NCBI GenBank assembly: GCA_964573725.1
Contig: CAZNLJ010000048.1
Span: 1 to 32,431, forward strand
Length of the DNA stretch: 32,431 bases
Direction of reading: 5' to 3'
Source: UBA6168 sp964573725
Lineage (GTDB): Bacteria; Bacteroidota; Bacteroidia; Chitinophagales; Saprospiraceae
Below, piece by piece: positions 1 through 6,870 of this stretch. The position numbers were made by a program, and so were the translations under genes. The notes below the pieces were generated by a model. The model saw only the letters and a program-made list of their open reading frames with translations. It did no database searches and was not told the origin of the DNA. Position 1 is the stretch's first letter, and every line of letters begins with the position of its first letter.

Positions 1-86
1 AGGCCGTCGGCAACACCCTGCAGGTGGACCTCCAGGCCACCCTGACCACGGCCGGGAACGCAACGCTGACCATCCGGGAGGAGTAG
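1..86 (+). CDS. C-terminal end of an unidentified protein (partial)
   Basis: An open frame enters from the left edge (first full codon at base 3) and stops at TAG 84-86. The visible 27 residues alternate hydrophobic and polar positions (LQVDLQATLTT, then NATLTIREE), as in the last beta strands of an extracellular or immunoglobulin-like domain. That is only an impression from the pattern; no family can be named from so short a piece. The upstream part lies outside the window. A weak terminator-like hairpin follows about 90 bp downstream. Confidence 0.55.
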   Translation, partial: AVGNTLQVDLQATLTTAGNATLTIREE

Positions 87-176
87 GGTCCCCGCTTGTT
101 GGTTCCACAAGACCGGGACACTTCCGGACGGAGCGATGCCAAGATTTTTTTACTTGTTATGCAGAGACTTATTTGC

Positions 177-206
177 AAGGGCGTTGGTTTCAACCCGCGC
201 CTTTTT
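177..206 (+). terminator. Weak Rho-independent terminator-like hairpin before the intron relic
   Basis: GGCG and TTG on the left pair with CAA and CGCC on the right, with a small bulge, and six T follow. It could end the gene that stops at 86. It lies directly before the first base of the group II intron relic at 213. Some group II introns (class C) are known to insert just after terminators, so it may also be the insertion target. The stem is short and bulged. Confidence 0.4.
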
Positions 207-212
207 TAAATG

Positions 213-760
213 GTGCGCTACGCATACCTTACGACTGGAGGGTTCAAGTCCCTTACGAGCCTGCCAATGGGAATCGTAAGTCAAAAGCAAGGGTGTTCCG
301 GGCGACCGGAAATCTGAACGAAGCCGGCGGCAAACTGCGACCAAACAGACAGAAACATGATAAGGCTTTCCCTATGGGTGAGCGGGCCATAGACTGCGAA
401 GCCCAAAGATGGGACGTAAATGGTGGTAGTATATCATATTGGTTGCAGGGGAGGTCATATGAGTGTACCGCAGGAGCCCTGGTCGGGAAAAGCCAAGGCA
501 ACGGCAAGCGAACCGGTATGGCAAGGCCCCTGTCCGGAAGTCAGCCGAGGCCGTAGTAGCGAGGAAGTCCCTGTAACGGGGATGGATCGAAGGGCCGAAC
601 CCTTGGAGGCGAGGAGGTTTTCTTCGAAAAGTAGAAGCCTGTGAGAAAGGGCATAAACCATAATCACAGGTCTTGCAAGATCGAGGTGCGGAAGATGAGG
701 GGTAAGGGATGATGGATACCGGTTGTTCCCGGTCGTGTATCGACCGGGTCGGTACCGGTG
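213..760 (+). mobile_element. Group II intron relic: 5' domains without reverse transcriptase or domain V
   Basis: The stretch begins with the group II 5' end GTGCGC at 213 and continues with blocks I recognise from domain I to III of bacterial group II introns: GGAGGGTTCAAGTCCC near 237, AAGCAAGGGTGTTCC near 286, GAAGCCGGCGGCAAACTG near 319, GACAGAAACATGATAAGG near 349, GTAGTAGCGAGGAAGTCCC near 554 and GGATGGATCGAAGGGCC near 580. In such introns the maturase/reverse transcriptase gene follows in domain IV. Here no RT-like frame appears; the VIT1 gene's 3' end begins at 788, and I find no domain V hairpin. It therefore looks 3'-truncated and unable to splice or move by itself. The right limit is uncertain: similarity is clear to about 605 and plausible to about 710-760. 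Reading frames inside it are not genes. Confidence 0.75.
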
Positions 761-787
761 GAGGAAGGCGGATCGGGAAGCGTCGGC

Positions 788-1492
788 TCATGATCCGTTC
801 CGAACGATCATTTCCAGAAAATCACCGATGTAATAAGCGGCCCCTGCGGCGACGGCCCCGAGAACAAAGGTCTCCAGGGCACCTTTCCAGGCTTTCCGTT
901 CGTTGACATAGGCCTTCAACAACCCGATGCAGACAAAGACAAAGCCTGTCAGGACACAGGCGGAGCGGAAAGGATGTTCGACGGAATAGATGCCGGCGAA
1001 ATCCGCCACATAAACCAACAGCGGGACCAAACCCACGAGCAGGAAAGCGATGAATGTCGTGACGGCCTTGGACAAGGGGGAGCTTTCCGAAGGGGTGATT
1101 TCAAGTTCCTCCTTCATCATGGTGTCTACCCAGACATGCCGGTCCCGGGTGATGGTTTCCACCACTTGTTCCAGCAAGGCGCCCCGAAAACCCTTACGAT
1201 GGTAGATGGTCCTGATCTCTTGCCTGCCTTCCTCCGGCCGGGTCACGACTTCCGCATATTCCCGGTTGCGCTGTTTTTCGTATTCATGGTCGACCGTCTT
1301 ATGGGACAGGTAGCTGCCGATGCTCATGGAAAGGCCGTCGGCGAGCAGGTTGGCCATGCCGAGGATGATGATGACGGCACTACCCATTTCCGCACCGGTG
1401 GCACCGGCTACCACGGCGAAGGTGGTGACGCTGCCGTCGATGCCACCGTATACGAATTCCGCCAAATGAAATCTGAGCGCTGGTGGTTTCAT
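788..1492 (-). CDS. VIT1/CCC1-family metal ion transporter
   Basis: 234-residue integral membrane protein of the VIT1/CCC1 family, whose members move Fe2+ or Mn2+ out of the cytoplasm. The N-terminus carries the family signature (EFVYGGIDGSVTTFAVVAG, residues about 12-30), followed by the helix ILGMANLLADGLSMSIGSYLS. A charged cytoplasmic stretch (residues about 65-130, with H, E and D residues such as KTVDHEYEKQRNREY) corresponds to the metal-binding loop. Three further helices fill the C-terminus, giving about five membrane segments. The ATG at 1492 lies 14 bp after the stop of the upstream CBS gene, so it is probably the last gene of a minus-strand operon with two CBS proteins. The gene ends beside the intron relic. 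The family is clear; the metal is inferred. Confidence 0.88.
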   Translation of the reverse strand: MKPPALRFHLAEFVYGGIDGSVTTFAVVAGATGAEMGSAVIIILGMANLLADGLSMSIGSYLSHKTVDHEYEKQRNREYAEVVTRPEEGRQEIRTIYHRKGFRGALLEQVVETITRDRHVWVDTMMKEELEITPSESSPLSKAVTTFIAFLLVGLVPLLVYVADFAGIYSVEHPFRSACVLTGFVFVCIGLLKAYVNERKAWKGALETFVLGAVAAGAAYYIGDFLEMIVRNGS

Positions 1493-1506
1493 GAAACGAA
1501 AAGGAC

Positions 1507-1953
1507 CTACTCCAGGAGGACCGGTTCCTGGAAAGCGTAATTCAACAGGTCGAAAGTAGTGATAATCCCCACCAGTTTCCCAACTTTATCGACTACCGGA
1601 ATGGCGTGGAAAAGATTTTCCCGGAAAAATCCTGCCGCGATGGTCACGGTGTCCTCCGGGTTCAGCTTGGCGACATGGCGGACCATGACCTCCTTGGCGA
1701 GCAGCGAGCGCAGGATCGCCTGGTTGTAGGACGCGCTTTTCTCCGTCTTGAAGAGTGTGAAGCCATGCAGGATCTTGTAATAGTCGCTGCGGCTGATCAT
1801 GCCGACCACTTTTTGGGTGGTATCCACGACGGGAATGTGATGGATACTGTTCCGGCGGAAAATCTTATCCACTTCCTCCATGGTGTCGTCCGGCCTTACG
1901 AACAATACCTCCGTGGTCATCAATTGTTCAATTTTCAGGCTCTTGTCAATCAT
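1507..1953 (-). CDS. Stand-alone CBS-domain-pair protein (first)
   Basis: About 148 residues forming only a tandem CBS pair (Bateman module) with no catalytic domain. CBS1 opens with LMTTEVLFVRPDDTMEEV and ends with HHIPVVD...VVGMISRSDY; CBS2 runs from AKEVMVRHVAKLNPEDTV to HAIPVVDKVGKLVGIITTFDLL. Such modules bind adenine nucleotides (AMP, ATP) or SAM and act as energy sensors. I chose ATG 1953 because it puts the same short lead before the first motif as in the two sister proteins. Upstream ATGs at 1977 and 1986, and a TTG at 2010 overlapping the previous stop, are also open. It sits between a second CBS gene and VIT1 in one operon. Its partner is unknown; gating of the transporter is an inference from position. 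Confidence 0.85.
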   Translation of the reverse strand: MIDKSLKIEQLMTTEVLFVRPDDTMEEVDKIFRRNSIHHIPVVDTTQKVVGMISRSDYYKILHGFTLFKTEKSASYNQAILRSLLAKEVMVRHVAKLNPEDTVTIAAGFFRENLFHAIPVVDKVGKLVGIITTFDLLNYAFQEPVLLE

Positions 1954-2006
1954 GGTAACGCTATTTAAGGTAATCATGTCAAGCATAAGGTCCTGTTTCT
2001 CTGCCC

Positions 2007-2450
2007 TCAATCCTCTTCGAACTCCATGACGTTGAGTTCCGGTTCAACAGGAGACCGGAAACTGAAAGCCAGCAGGTCATGCGTGGTGACGAGGCCGACC
2101 AGCACCTGGTCGTCCAGTACCGGCAAGGCGTGGAAGCGGTTCGCGAGGAGGATGTCGGCGGCCAGGCCGACGGTGTCCTCCGGTTCGAGGTGCATGGGAT
2201 AGGTGGTCATGATGTCTTTGGCGACAAGACCGTGCGGTACGCCGCGGAAGCCGGTGGACAGCAGGTAACGGACCTTGTCATAGTCCGAGCGGGAGATGAT
2301 ACCTGCCAGGTGACCTTCCGCCGTCAGGACGGGAAGGTGGTGGAAGGTATGTTTGTCAAAGACGGACCGGACCTTGAGCAGGTCGTCCTGAACGCGGACG
2401 GTGACGACCTCCCTGGTCATCATATCCTGGATGGGCATGTTTGGATTCAT
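2007..2450 (-). CDS. Stand-alone CBS-domain-pair protein (second)
   Basis: About 147 residues, again a bare CBS pair: first domain from MMTREVVTVRVQDDLL to HHLPVLTAEGHLAGIISRSDY, second from AKDIMTTYPMHLEPEDTV to HALPVLDDQVLVGLVTTHDLL. An acidic tail follows (ELNVMEFEED). ATG 2450 is preferred over GTG 2471, which would add seven residues. It is the first gene of the minus-strand CBS-CBS-VIT1 operon, with a TAAATTTG -7 box about 95 bp upstream. It resembles its two neighbours in length and motif order, so the three probably arose by local duplication. Adenine-nucleotide sensing is the known role of the fold; the partner is unknown. Confidence 0.85.
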   Translation of the reverse strand: MNPNMPIQDMMTREVVTVRVQDDLLKVRSVFDKHTFHHLPVLTAEGHLAGIISRSDYDKVRYLLSTGFRGVPHGLVAKDIMTTYPMHLEPEDTVGLAADILLANRFHALPVLDDQVLVGLVTTHDLLAFSFRSPVEPELNVMEFEED

Positions 2451-2544
2451 GGCTGTAATTGGTTGGTTCACCTAGTCGCGCTCTACCTCTCCTTTCCTGA
2501 TCACCGGCAGGAAGGGCCAGCTAGGGAAACTGCGGTTGACACTT

Positions 2545-2552
2545 CAAATTTA
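2545..2552 (-). promoter_or_regulatory. -7 promoter element (TAAATTTG) for the CBS-CBS-VIT1 operon
   Basis: On the minus strand the site reads TAAATTTG, an exact match to the Bacteroidota -7 consensus TAnnTTTG. No good -33 element is seen at the usual spacing, which would fit a promoter that depends on an activator. The 5' leader to ATG 2450 would be about 90 nt. Confidence 0.35.
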
Positions 2553-2643
2553 GCCGCGGACCACCTTACGGAGGCTTGACAAATCCAGGCTTCTCCGGCT
2601 GACTTTGGTCATGGTCGAGCGACGGGCGATTTACCGGGTGCCT

Positions 2644-2681
2644 ATTTGATGAAAGTCAAATGCGGGGGGTGACAAAAATCA
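2644..2681. promoter_or_regulatory. Two tandem FNR/CRP-family-like operators
   Basis: The first palindrome, TTGAT-GAAA-GTCAA at 2646-2659 (extended arms ATTTGA/TCAAAT at 2644-2661), differs from the FNR consensus TTGAT-N4-ATCAA at one base. The second, TGAC-AAAA-ATCA at 2670-2681, keeps the TGA-N6-TCA core. Their centres are 23 bp apart, about two helical turns, so two dimers would sit on the same DNA face. They lie 115-150 bp before the plus-strand CBS gene and about 195-230 bp from the start of the divergent CBS gene. Binding by an FNR/CRP-type regulator is an inference from the motif. Confidence 0.45.
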
Positions 2682-2796
2682 TGTGGCGGCGTAGGGAAAA
2701 GATGGATATTGCACGCAAATACATCCACTCACAATACCAGGGAGAATGGCACGGACACACCGCGGCGGGCTGCACCTGGTAACAAGCAACCGAATC

Positions 2797-3249
2797 ATGA
2801 ACCTTTTGGCACCTGTTTCCAGCATCATGACACGGGATTTGATCTCGTTAAGTCCGGATGATACCCTCCTTGAAGTCAGGGAGGTATTCGAAAAAAACAA
2901 CATACACCACATTCCCGTCACGCGTTACAAGCAGATTGTGGGCATGGTGAGCAAGAGCGATTTCCTGCATTTTCTGCACGGATTCCGGGGAACCGACATG
3001 GATAAGTTCATCGACGAGACTCGGCTCCGGTCCTGGAAAGTAGCCGAGATCATGACCAAAGGGCTCGCCAAGCTCGAGAGCAGCGAACCCATTCGCAACC
3101 TGCTGGAGGTATTCCTGGTAAACCGTTTCCATGCCTTGCCGATTGTCGACAAAGACGAACTGGTCGGGTTGGTGACGACCTTCGATATCATCAAGGCGGT
3201 GTCCAAGGAGCCGGTTACACTGGAAGATTACAAACGGGCGCAGGGTTGA
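2797..3249 (+). CDS. Stand-alone CBS-domain-pair protein (third)
   Basis: 150 residues with ATG 2797 as start; an earlier ATG at 2746 would add an unconvincing basic lead. It is a bare CBS pair: IMTRDLISLSPDDTLLEV to HHIPVTRYKQIVGMVSKSDF in the first half, and AEIMTKGLAKLE to HALPIVDKDELVGLVTTFDII in the second. The linker with LHGF, WKVAEIMTK and a charged helix is shared with the first CBS protein, so these two are closest. It faces away from the minus-strand CBS operon across the FNR-like sites. The universal stress protein gene follows after 153 bp in the same direction. The expected role is adenine-nucleotide sensing; no partner is known. Confidence 0.85.
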   Translation: MNLLAPVSSIMTRDLISLSPDDTLLEVREVFEKNNIHHIPVTRYKQIVGMVSKSDFLHFLHGFRGTDMDKFIDETRLRSWKVAEIMTKGLAKLESSEPIRNLLEVFLVNRFHALPIVDKDELVGLVTTFDIIKAVSKEPVTLEDYKRAQG

Positions 3250-3402
3250 TCCCGCTAACCCCCGGAAGTTGACAGACGACCTGCATGCATCGGGAATGGA
3301 TTCCATACCCTGTGCGTGCAGGTATTTACATGGATATCGTCCTGGAGCGGCACCGGTTGGTTCAAGCCGGGAAACCCGACGGACGCTTGTTTTCAAATAA
3401 AC

Positions 3403-4521
3403 ATGACGCTAATAGAGATCTTGGGCATCCACGGGGCGGATGATACCACCCGGCTGTGGGGTAACGTGACCACGGCCCTGGAGGAGTTGGGCATGTGTGC
3501 CAAGGTGGTTTCCGTCACCGACGTGGACCGTTTCATCCAGTACCAAATCAACAGTATTCCCGCCCTGGCCCTGAACGGTTCCATCGTCATGGAAAAGGAG
3601 ATACCGAACGTGGAGGACCTGAAGTTGCTCATCGACACCTATTCCAGGCGTGACGCGGAGCGGCGGCGGGACAGGATATTGGTTCCGGTGGATTTTTCGA
3701 ACACTTCCCGGCATGCGCTCGCCTATGCGATGTCGTTGGCCGGGGGTACCGATACGGAGATACACGTCCTGCACGTCCTGTCTCCGTCGCCGGTGTTGTC
3801 GGATGTACCTGCGCTCGGTACCGTTCCGCCGGACACGGGCAAGTCCCGGGGGGAGCAGGCGGACAAGGAAATGGATGCGATGTTGGCGGCCGCCGTTGCC
3901 GACCTGTCGCTGCGGCCGGATGAAGCCCGGTTGGTCCGGCACATGAGGACGGGCTTCCCCGTGGAGGAAATCCTCCGGTATGCGGAGGAATTTCATATCG
4001 GTCTGGTCATCATGGGCAGCCGCAGGAACAAGAAGCCCCTGGAGCGGTATTTCGGTTCCGTCTCTATGGTCGTCAGTGAGAAAGCCACTTGTCCGGTGAT
4101 GCTATTGCCCCCGGAAACGTCCTTTCCAGACGTCCGTAAATTACTGTACGCAGTGGCAGGTCAAGGGGTGGCCGTCGAACCGATCCGAAAGTTGCTGCGG
4201 GTTCATCTTTGGCCGAATGCCGAAATCCATTTTGTACATGTCCGTACGGACCGCGCCGAGGTCGGTACGTTCGAGACCTTGAAAAATGAATTGGTCGAAC
4301 AATTGTTTTCGATGGACCAGCCTTCTTTCCCCTTTATCGTCCGGGTCGTGGATGCCGGGGATGTGAAAAGCGGCCTGATAGGGTATGCGCGGGAACAGGG
4401 AATCGAGGTGGTGGTCCTCTTGTACCGGGAACACAACTGGTTCGTCAAGCTGCTGCAGGGTGGCCCGGTGCGGGAATTTCTCCGCGACCTGGCGTTGCCG
4501 GTCGTGATGCTGCATGTCTGA
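3403..4521 (+). CDS. Universal stress protein with cysteine-less thioredoxin-like N-terminus and two Usp domains
   Basis: 372 residues from ATG 3403. Residues 1-80 look like the small thioredoxin_3 (redox-active disulfide) fold: the IEILG start, the helix NVTTALEELG and a cis-proline SIPALALNGS near residue 51. However, GADD stands where the CxxC should be, and the only cysteine is at 32. Residues about 90-225 form a UspA domain starting RILVPVDFSNTSRHAL; its nucleotide motif reads GSR-R-N8F-GS, so the second glycine of G2xG9xG(S/T) is Arg. Residues about 235-372 are a second, more diverged Usp domain without the motif. Tandem Usp proteins act in stress survival. Thioredoxin-like plus double Usp is unusual, and with redox cysteines lost the first domain is probably a binding module. 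The adjacent CBS genes and FNR-like sites fit a low-oxygen or energy-stress role (inference). Confidence 0.85.
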   Translation: MTLIEILGIHGADDTTRLWGNVTTALEELGMCAKVVSVTDVDRFIQYQINSIPALALNGSIVMEKEIPNVEDLKLLIDTYSRRDAERRRDRILVPVDFSNTSRHALAYAMSLAGGTDTEIHVLHVLSPSPVLSDVPALGTVPPDTGKSRGEQADKEMDAMLAAAVADLSLRPDEARLVRHMRTGFPVEEILRYAEEFHIGLVIMGSRRNKKPLERYFGSVSMVVSEKATCPVMLLPPETSFPDVRKLLYAVAGQGVAVEPIRKLLRVHLWPNAEIHFVHVRTDRAEVGTFETLKNELVEQLFSMDQPSFPFIVRVVDAGDVKSGLIGYAREQGIEVVVLLYREHNWFVKLLQGGPVREFLRDLALPVVMLHV

Positions 4522-4550
4522 GCTCGCTCACGGCCGTATGGTATCTCTTC

Positions 4551-5840
4551 TCATATCGGTTCTCCGGCCAGGCGGAGAATTTCCTCCCTTAGGTCCCATC
4601 GTGCGTCCCGTACCGGCCGGCTCAGTTTGCCGACACGGCGTGCAGCTTTCCGGTCGCGCCAATAATCCAGGTAGATGACGCTGTAGTATCCGGTGAGCGG
4701 AAAGACGAGGGCAGCTGCCGCCAGCCATGTCGGGCCGAGCCAAAGAAAAGCGGCTGTGCAAAGGAACCAATAGGCGATGTAGCTGACGGCTGCGACGGCA
4801 AAAAGCACGGATGCCCTGAATTCGATGGCTTTTACCAACCTGCGGGAAAGCAGGTAGGAAAAGAGGAGCGGTAAAAGGTTGAACGGCAGGCTGGCCAGGA
4901 ACAAAAGGTAGCCGGGCAAGACGCCGGCCAGGGACCGGTGTTTTTTTGTCCGGAATGCGTATAAGCCTTTGTCCGTTATCCCGACCCGATCCAGGTCCGC
5001 CCTGTATTCGGTGACCAGCGCCTTCAATTGCCCTTTTTCCGATGCGGGGAGGTCGTTCAATCTCTTTGCCAGCCCAAGTTGCCGTTCCAGTACCGCCCGA
5101 CGGTCGGAAAACACCCAGGTCAGGTCTTCCTTTACGGTGTTCAACTGCATTTGCAGCAGGAAATCCACCCATGCATCATCTTCGGGGTCCTGGATATGAA
5201 TCACCCGCTCTACCAGCCGTTCCCGGATGGCTTGGGTGACGGCGTTGATGGCGGCAGCCGGTTGTTCCCGATAGGTCTCCTTGAAATCGGCCACTCGAAT
5301 CGGCGGCCCGATATCCAACATCGCGATTTCCCGGAAGCGGTCGCTGTCGGAGTAGTTGACGCCGACCGGGACGATGTGTATGTCCAACGATTCGTAATCC
5401 TTCATCGTGGTGAAGACCACCCGGGCCGTACCTTTCATGATCGGGCGCAAACGTTTCTCGTGCTTGGTGCGGCCTTCCGCGAGGATGACCAGCGCCCCCT
5501 GGCGGTCCAGCGCGGCAGCACAATGGTCGATGGACGAGTAGTTGCTTTTCAATTGGCTGTATCCGGCATCATCCAACCTGTAAATGGGGATGAGCCGGAC
5601 GGAATGGTAAAGCCACCTGATAAACGGACTATTGAGGTACAGGTCTCCCCGTGCCATGAAGTTGAGCGGCCTTTTCTGCCAGCAGGCCAGGATGACGGGT
5701 TCGATGAAGGCGCTGGGGTGGTTCGCGGCAAAGACAACCGGTTTATCGGCCGGAATCCGTTCCATTCCGCTGATGTAAATCTTGCGGAAATAAACGGAAA
5801 GGGCCAACTTGAGGAAAGGACTGATCAGGTTATACAGCAT
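4551..5840 (-). CDS. Glycerophosphate/1-acylglycerophosphate acyltransferase-like membrane protein
   Basis: 429 residues from ATG 5840; the frame is open further upstream, but that part overlaps miaA on the other strand and has no family likeness. The N-terminal half is a PlsC-type acyltransferase domain that moves acyl groups onto a glycerol phosphate backbone. Block I reads ANHPSAFIEP (residues about 38-47), with the catalytic His followed by a Glu where relatives have Asp. Block III is LAEGRTKHEKRLRPIMKGTARV, with Glu-Gly for substrate binding. The C-terminal half has an RRAVLERQLG helical region and then several hydrophobic segments, as in the larger Bacteroidota members. It is divergent from miaA. 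The exact acceptor, glycerol-3-phosphate or lysophosphatidate, cannot be told. Confidence 0.82.
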   Translation of the reverse strand: MLYNLISPFLKLALSVYFRKIYISGMERIPADKPVVFAANHPSAFIEPVILACWQKRPLNFMARGDLYLNSPFIRWLYHSVRLIPIYRLDDAGYSQLKSNYSSIDHCAAALDRQGALVILAEGRTKHEKRLRPIMKGTARVVFTTMKDYESLDIHIVPVGVNYSDSDRFREIAMLDIGPPIRVADFKETYREQPAAAINAVTQAIRERLVERVIHIQDPEDDAWVDFLLQMQLNTVKEDLTWVFSDRRAVLERQLGLAKRLNDLPASEKGQLKALVTEYRADLDRVGITDKGLYAFRTKKHRSLAGVLPGYLLFLASLPFNLLPLLFSYLLSRRLVKAIEFRASVLFAVAAVSYIAYWFLCTAAFLWLGPTWLAAAALVFPLTGYYSVIYLDYWRDRKAARRVGKLSRPVRDARWDLREEILRLAGEPI

Positions 5841-5908
5841 GTCCGGTGGGTTGGGTAAACGGATTCGATGCCGGGACTGCCGGTTGGGTGTATCCCGATG
5901 TGTGGGTG

Positions 5909-5937
5909 CAAAGTAGTATTTTTGTAAAAAATGCAAA
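5909..5937 (-). promoter_or_regulatory. Candidate promoter for the acyltransferase gene
   Basis: On the minus strand TTTG (5937-5934) is followed after 18 bp by TACTTTG (5915-5909), close to the -33/-7 pattern but one base short in the -7 box. It overlaps the miaA -7 box, so the two divergent promoters share this AT-rich patch. Confidence 0.35.
5917..5924 (+). promoter_or_regulatory. -7 promoter element (TATTTTTG) for miaA
   Basis: TATTTTTG matches the Bacteroidota -7 consensus TAnnTTTG and lies 20 bp before the miaA ATG, giving a very short leader. No clear -33 element is seen. Confidence 0.35.
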
Positions 5938-5943
5938 GGTAAG

Positions 5944-6870
5944 ATGTCGGACGGGGAACAAAAATTCCTGGTGGTGATCGGCGGTGCGACGGCAACCGGC
6001 AAGACGGATGCGGCTATCCGGATAGCCCGCCTTTTTGAAACGGAAATCATTTCTGCAGACAGCAGACAGCTATACAAGGAGTTGTCCATCGGCACGGCCA
6101 AGCCTTCCGACGCGGAACTTTCCGCGGTCCGGCACCATTTCGTAGGTTCCATCAGCATCCGAGACAAATATTCCGTCGGCCAATACGAGGCGGAGGCGGT
6201 TTCCTTAATGGCACACTTGCATCAAAGGCACCAAGTGGTGGTGTTGGTCGGCGGCTCCGGACTTTATCTGAAGGCGGTGTGCGAAGGTCTGGACAACTTC
6301 CCGGACGTCCCGGACCACATCTTGTCGGAATTGAACCTTGCGGCGGAAAGACCGGGTGGTTTGCAGGTATTGCAGGAGGAATTGGCACGCCTGGACCCGG
6401 TGTATCACCGGGTGGTGGACCTCCGGAATCCCCGTCGCCTGATCCGGGCTTTGAGCATCTGCCGGACGACGGGGCTTCCTTACGCTCATTTCCTGGGTAA
6501 GGGAAAGAAAACGAGGGACTTTACGCCGGTTTACCTGCAACTCAGCATGGACCGGCAGGAATGCAATGCCCGCATCGATGCCCGGGTGGAGCGTATGATG
6601 GCCGCCGGCTTGGAGCAGGAGGCCCATGCCATGCTTCCGTTTCGGCACCTGCAGGCCCTGCAGACGGTGGGATATCAGGAGATGTTCCGGTATTTCGACG
6701 GGGAAATACCACGGGAAAGCGCGGTCGCCCTGATCCAGCGGCATACCCGTCAGTATGCCAAACGTCAGGAAACCTGGTTCCGCAACCAGGGCAACTGGTT
6801 CACATGCCATCCGAACGACTTTACAGCCCTGATGGGGCACCTCCGGGAGGCGGGCTGTCCCCGGTGCTGA
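5944..6870 (+). CDS. miaA: tRNA dimethylallyltransferase
   Basis: 308 residues, normal for MiaA, which transfers the dimethylallyl group to N6 of A37 in tRNAs that read codons beginning with U. The P-loop is GGATATGKT (residues about 13-21). It is followed by the family blocks IISADSRQLYKELSIGTAKPS and HHFVGSISIRDKYSVGQYE, then GGSGLYLKAVCEGLD. RNPRRLIRALSI and, near the end, QTVGYQEMFRYFDG plus RHTRQYAKRQETWFR are also conserved. The last 50 bp overlap tail to tail with the DUF3298 gene on the other strand. It has its own -7 box just upstream and is divergent from the acyltransferase gene. Confidence 0.96.
   Translation: MSDGEQKFLVVIGGATATGKTDAAIRIARLFETEIISADSRQLYKELSIGTAKPSDAELSAVRHHFVGSISIRDKYSVGQYEAEAVSLMAHLHQRHQVVVLVGGSGLYLKAVCEGLDNFPDVPDHILSELNLAAERPGGLQVLQEELARLDPVYHRVVDLRNPRRLIRALSICRTTGLPYAHFLGKGKKTRDFTPVYLQLSMDRQECNARIDARVERMMAAGLEQEAHAMLPFRHLQALQTVGYQEMFRYFDGEIPRESAVALIQRHTRQYAKRQETWFRNQGNWFTCHPNDFTALMGHLREAGCPRC

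Larger units (their letters stand above)
2451..2796. other. Divergent intergenic region of the CBS/USP island
   Basis: About 350 bp between the minus-strand CBS-CBS-VIT1 operon and the plus-strand CBS-USP pair. It holds a -7 box for the minus operon near 2545-2552 and two FNR/CRP-like palindromes at 2644-2661 and 2670-2681. No credible coding frame was found. Confidence 0.6.

Noticed and set aside
232..252. GGTTCAAGTCCC resembling a tRNA T arm
   Set aside because: No acceptor or anticodon arm fits around it; it is part of intron domain I.
173..644. Several frames of 65-140 codons in the first 800 bases
   Set aside because: They fall inside conserved group II intron RNA sequence, which explains the base pattern better than coding.
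5841..6167. N-terminal extension of the acyltransferase frame
   Set aside because: It runs antisense to miaA and across both promoters, and family likeness begins only at ATG 5840.
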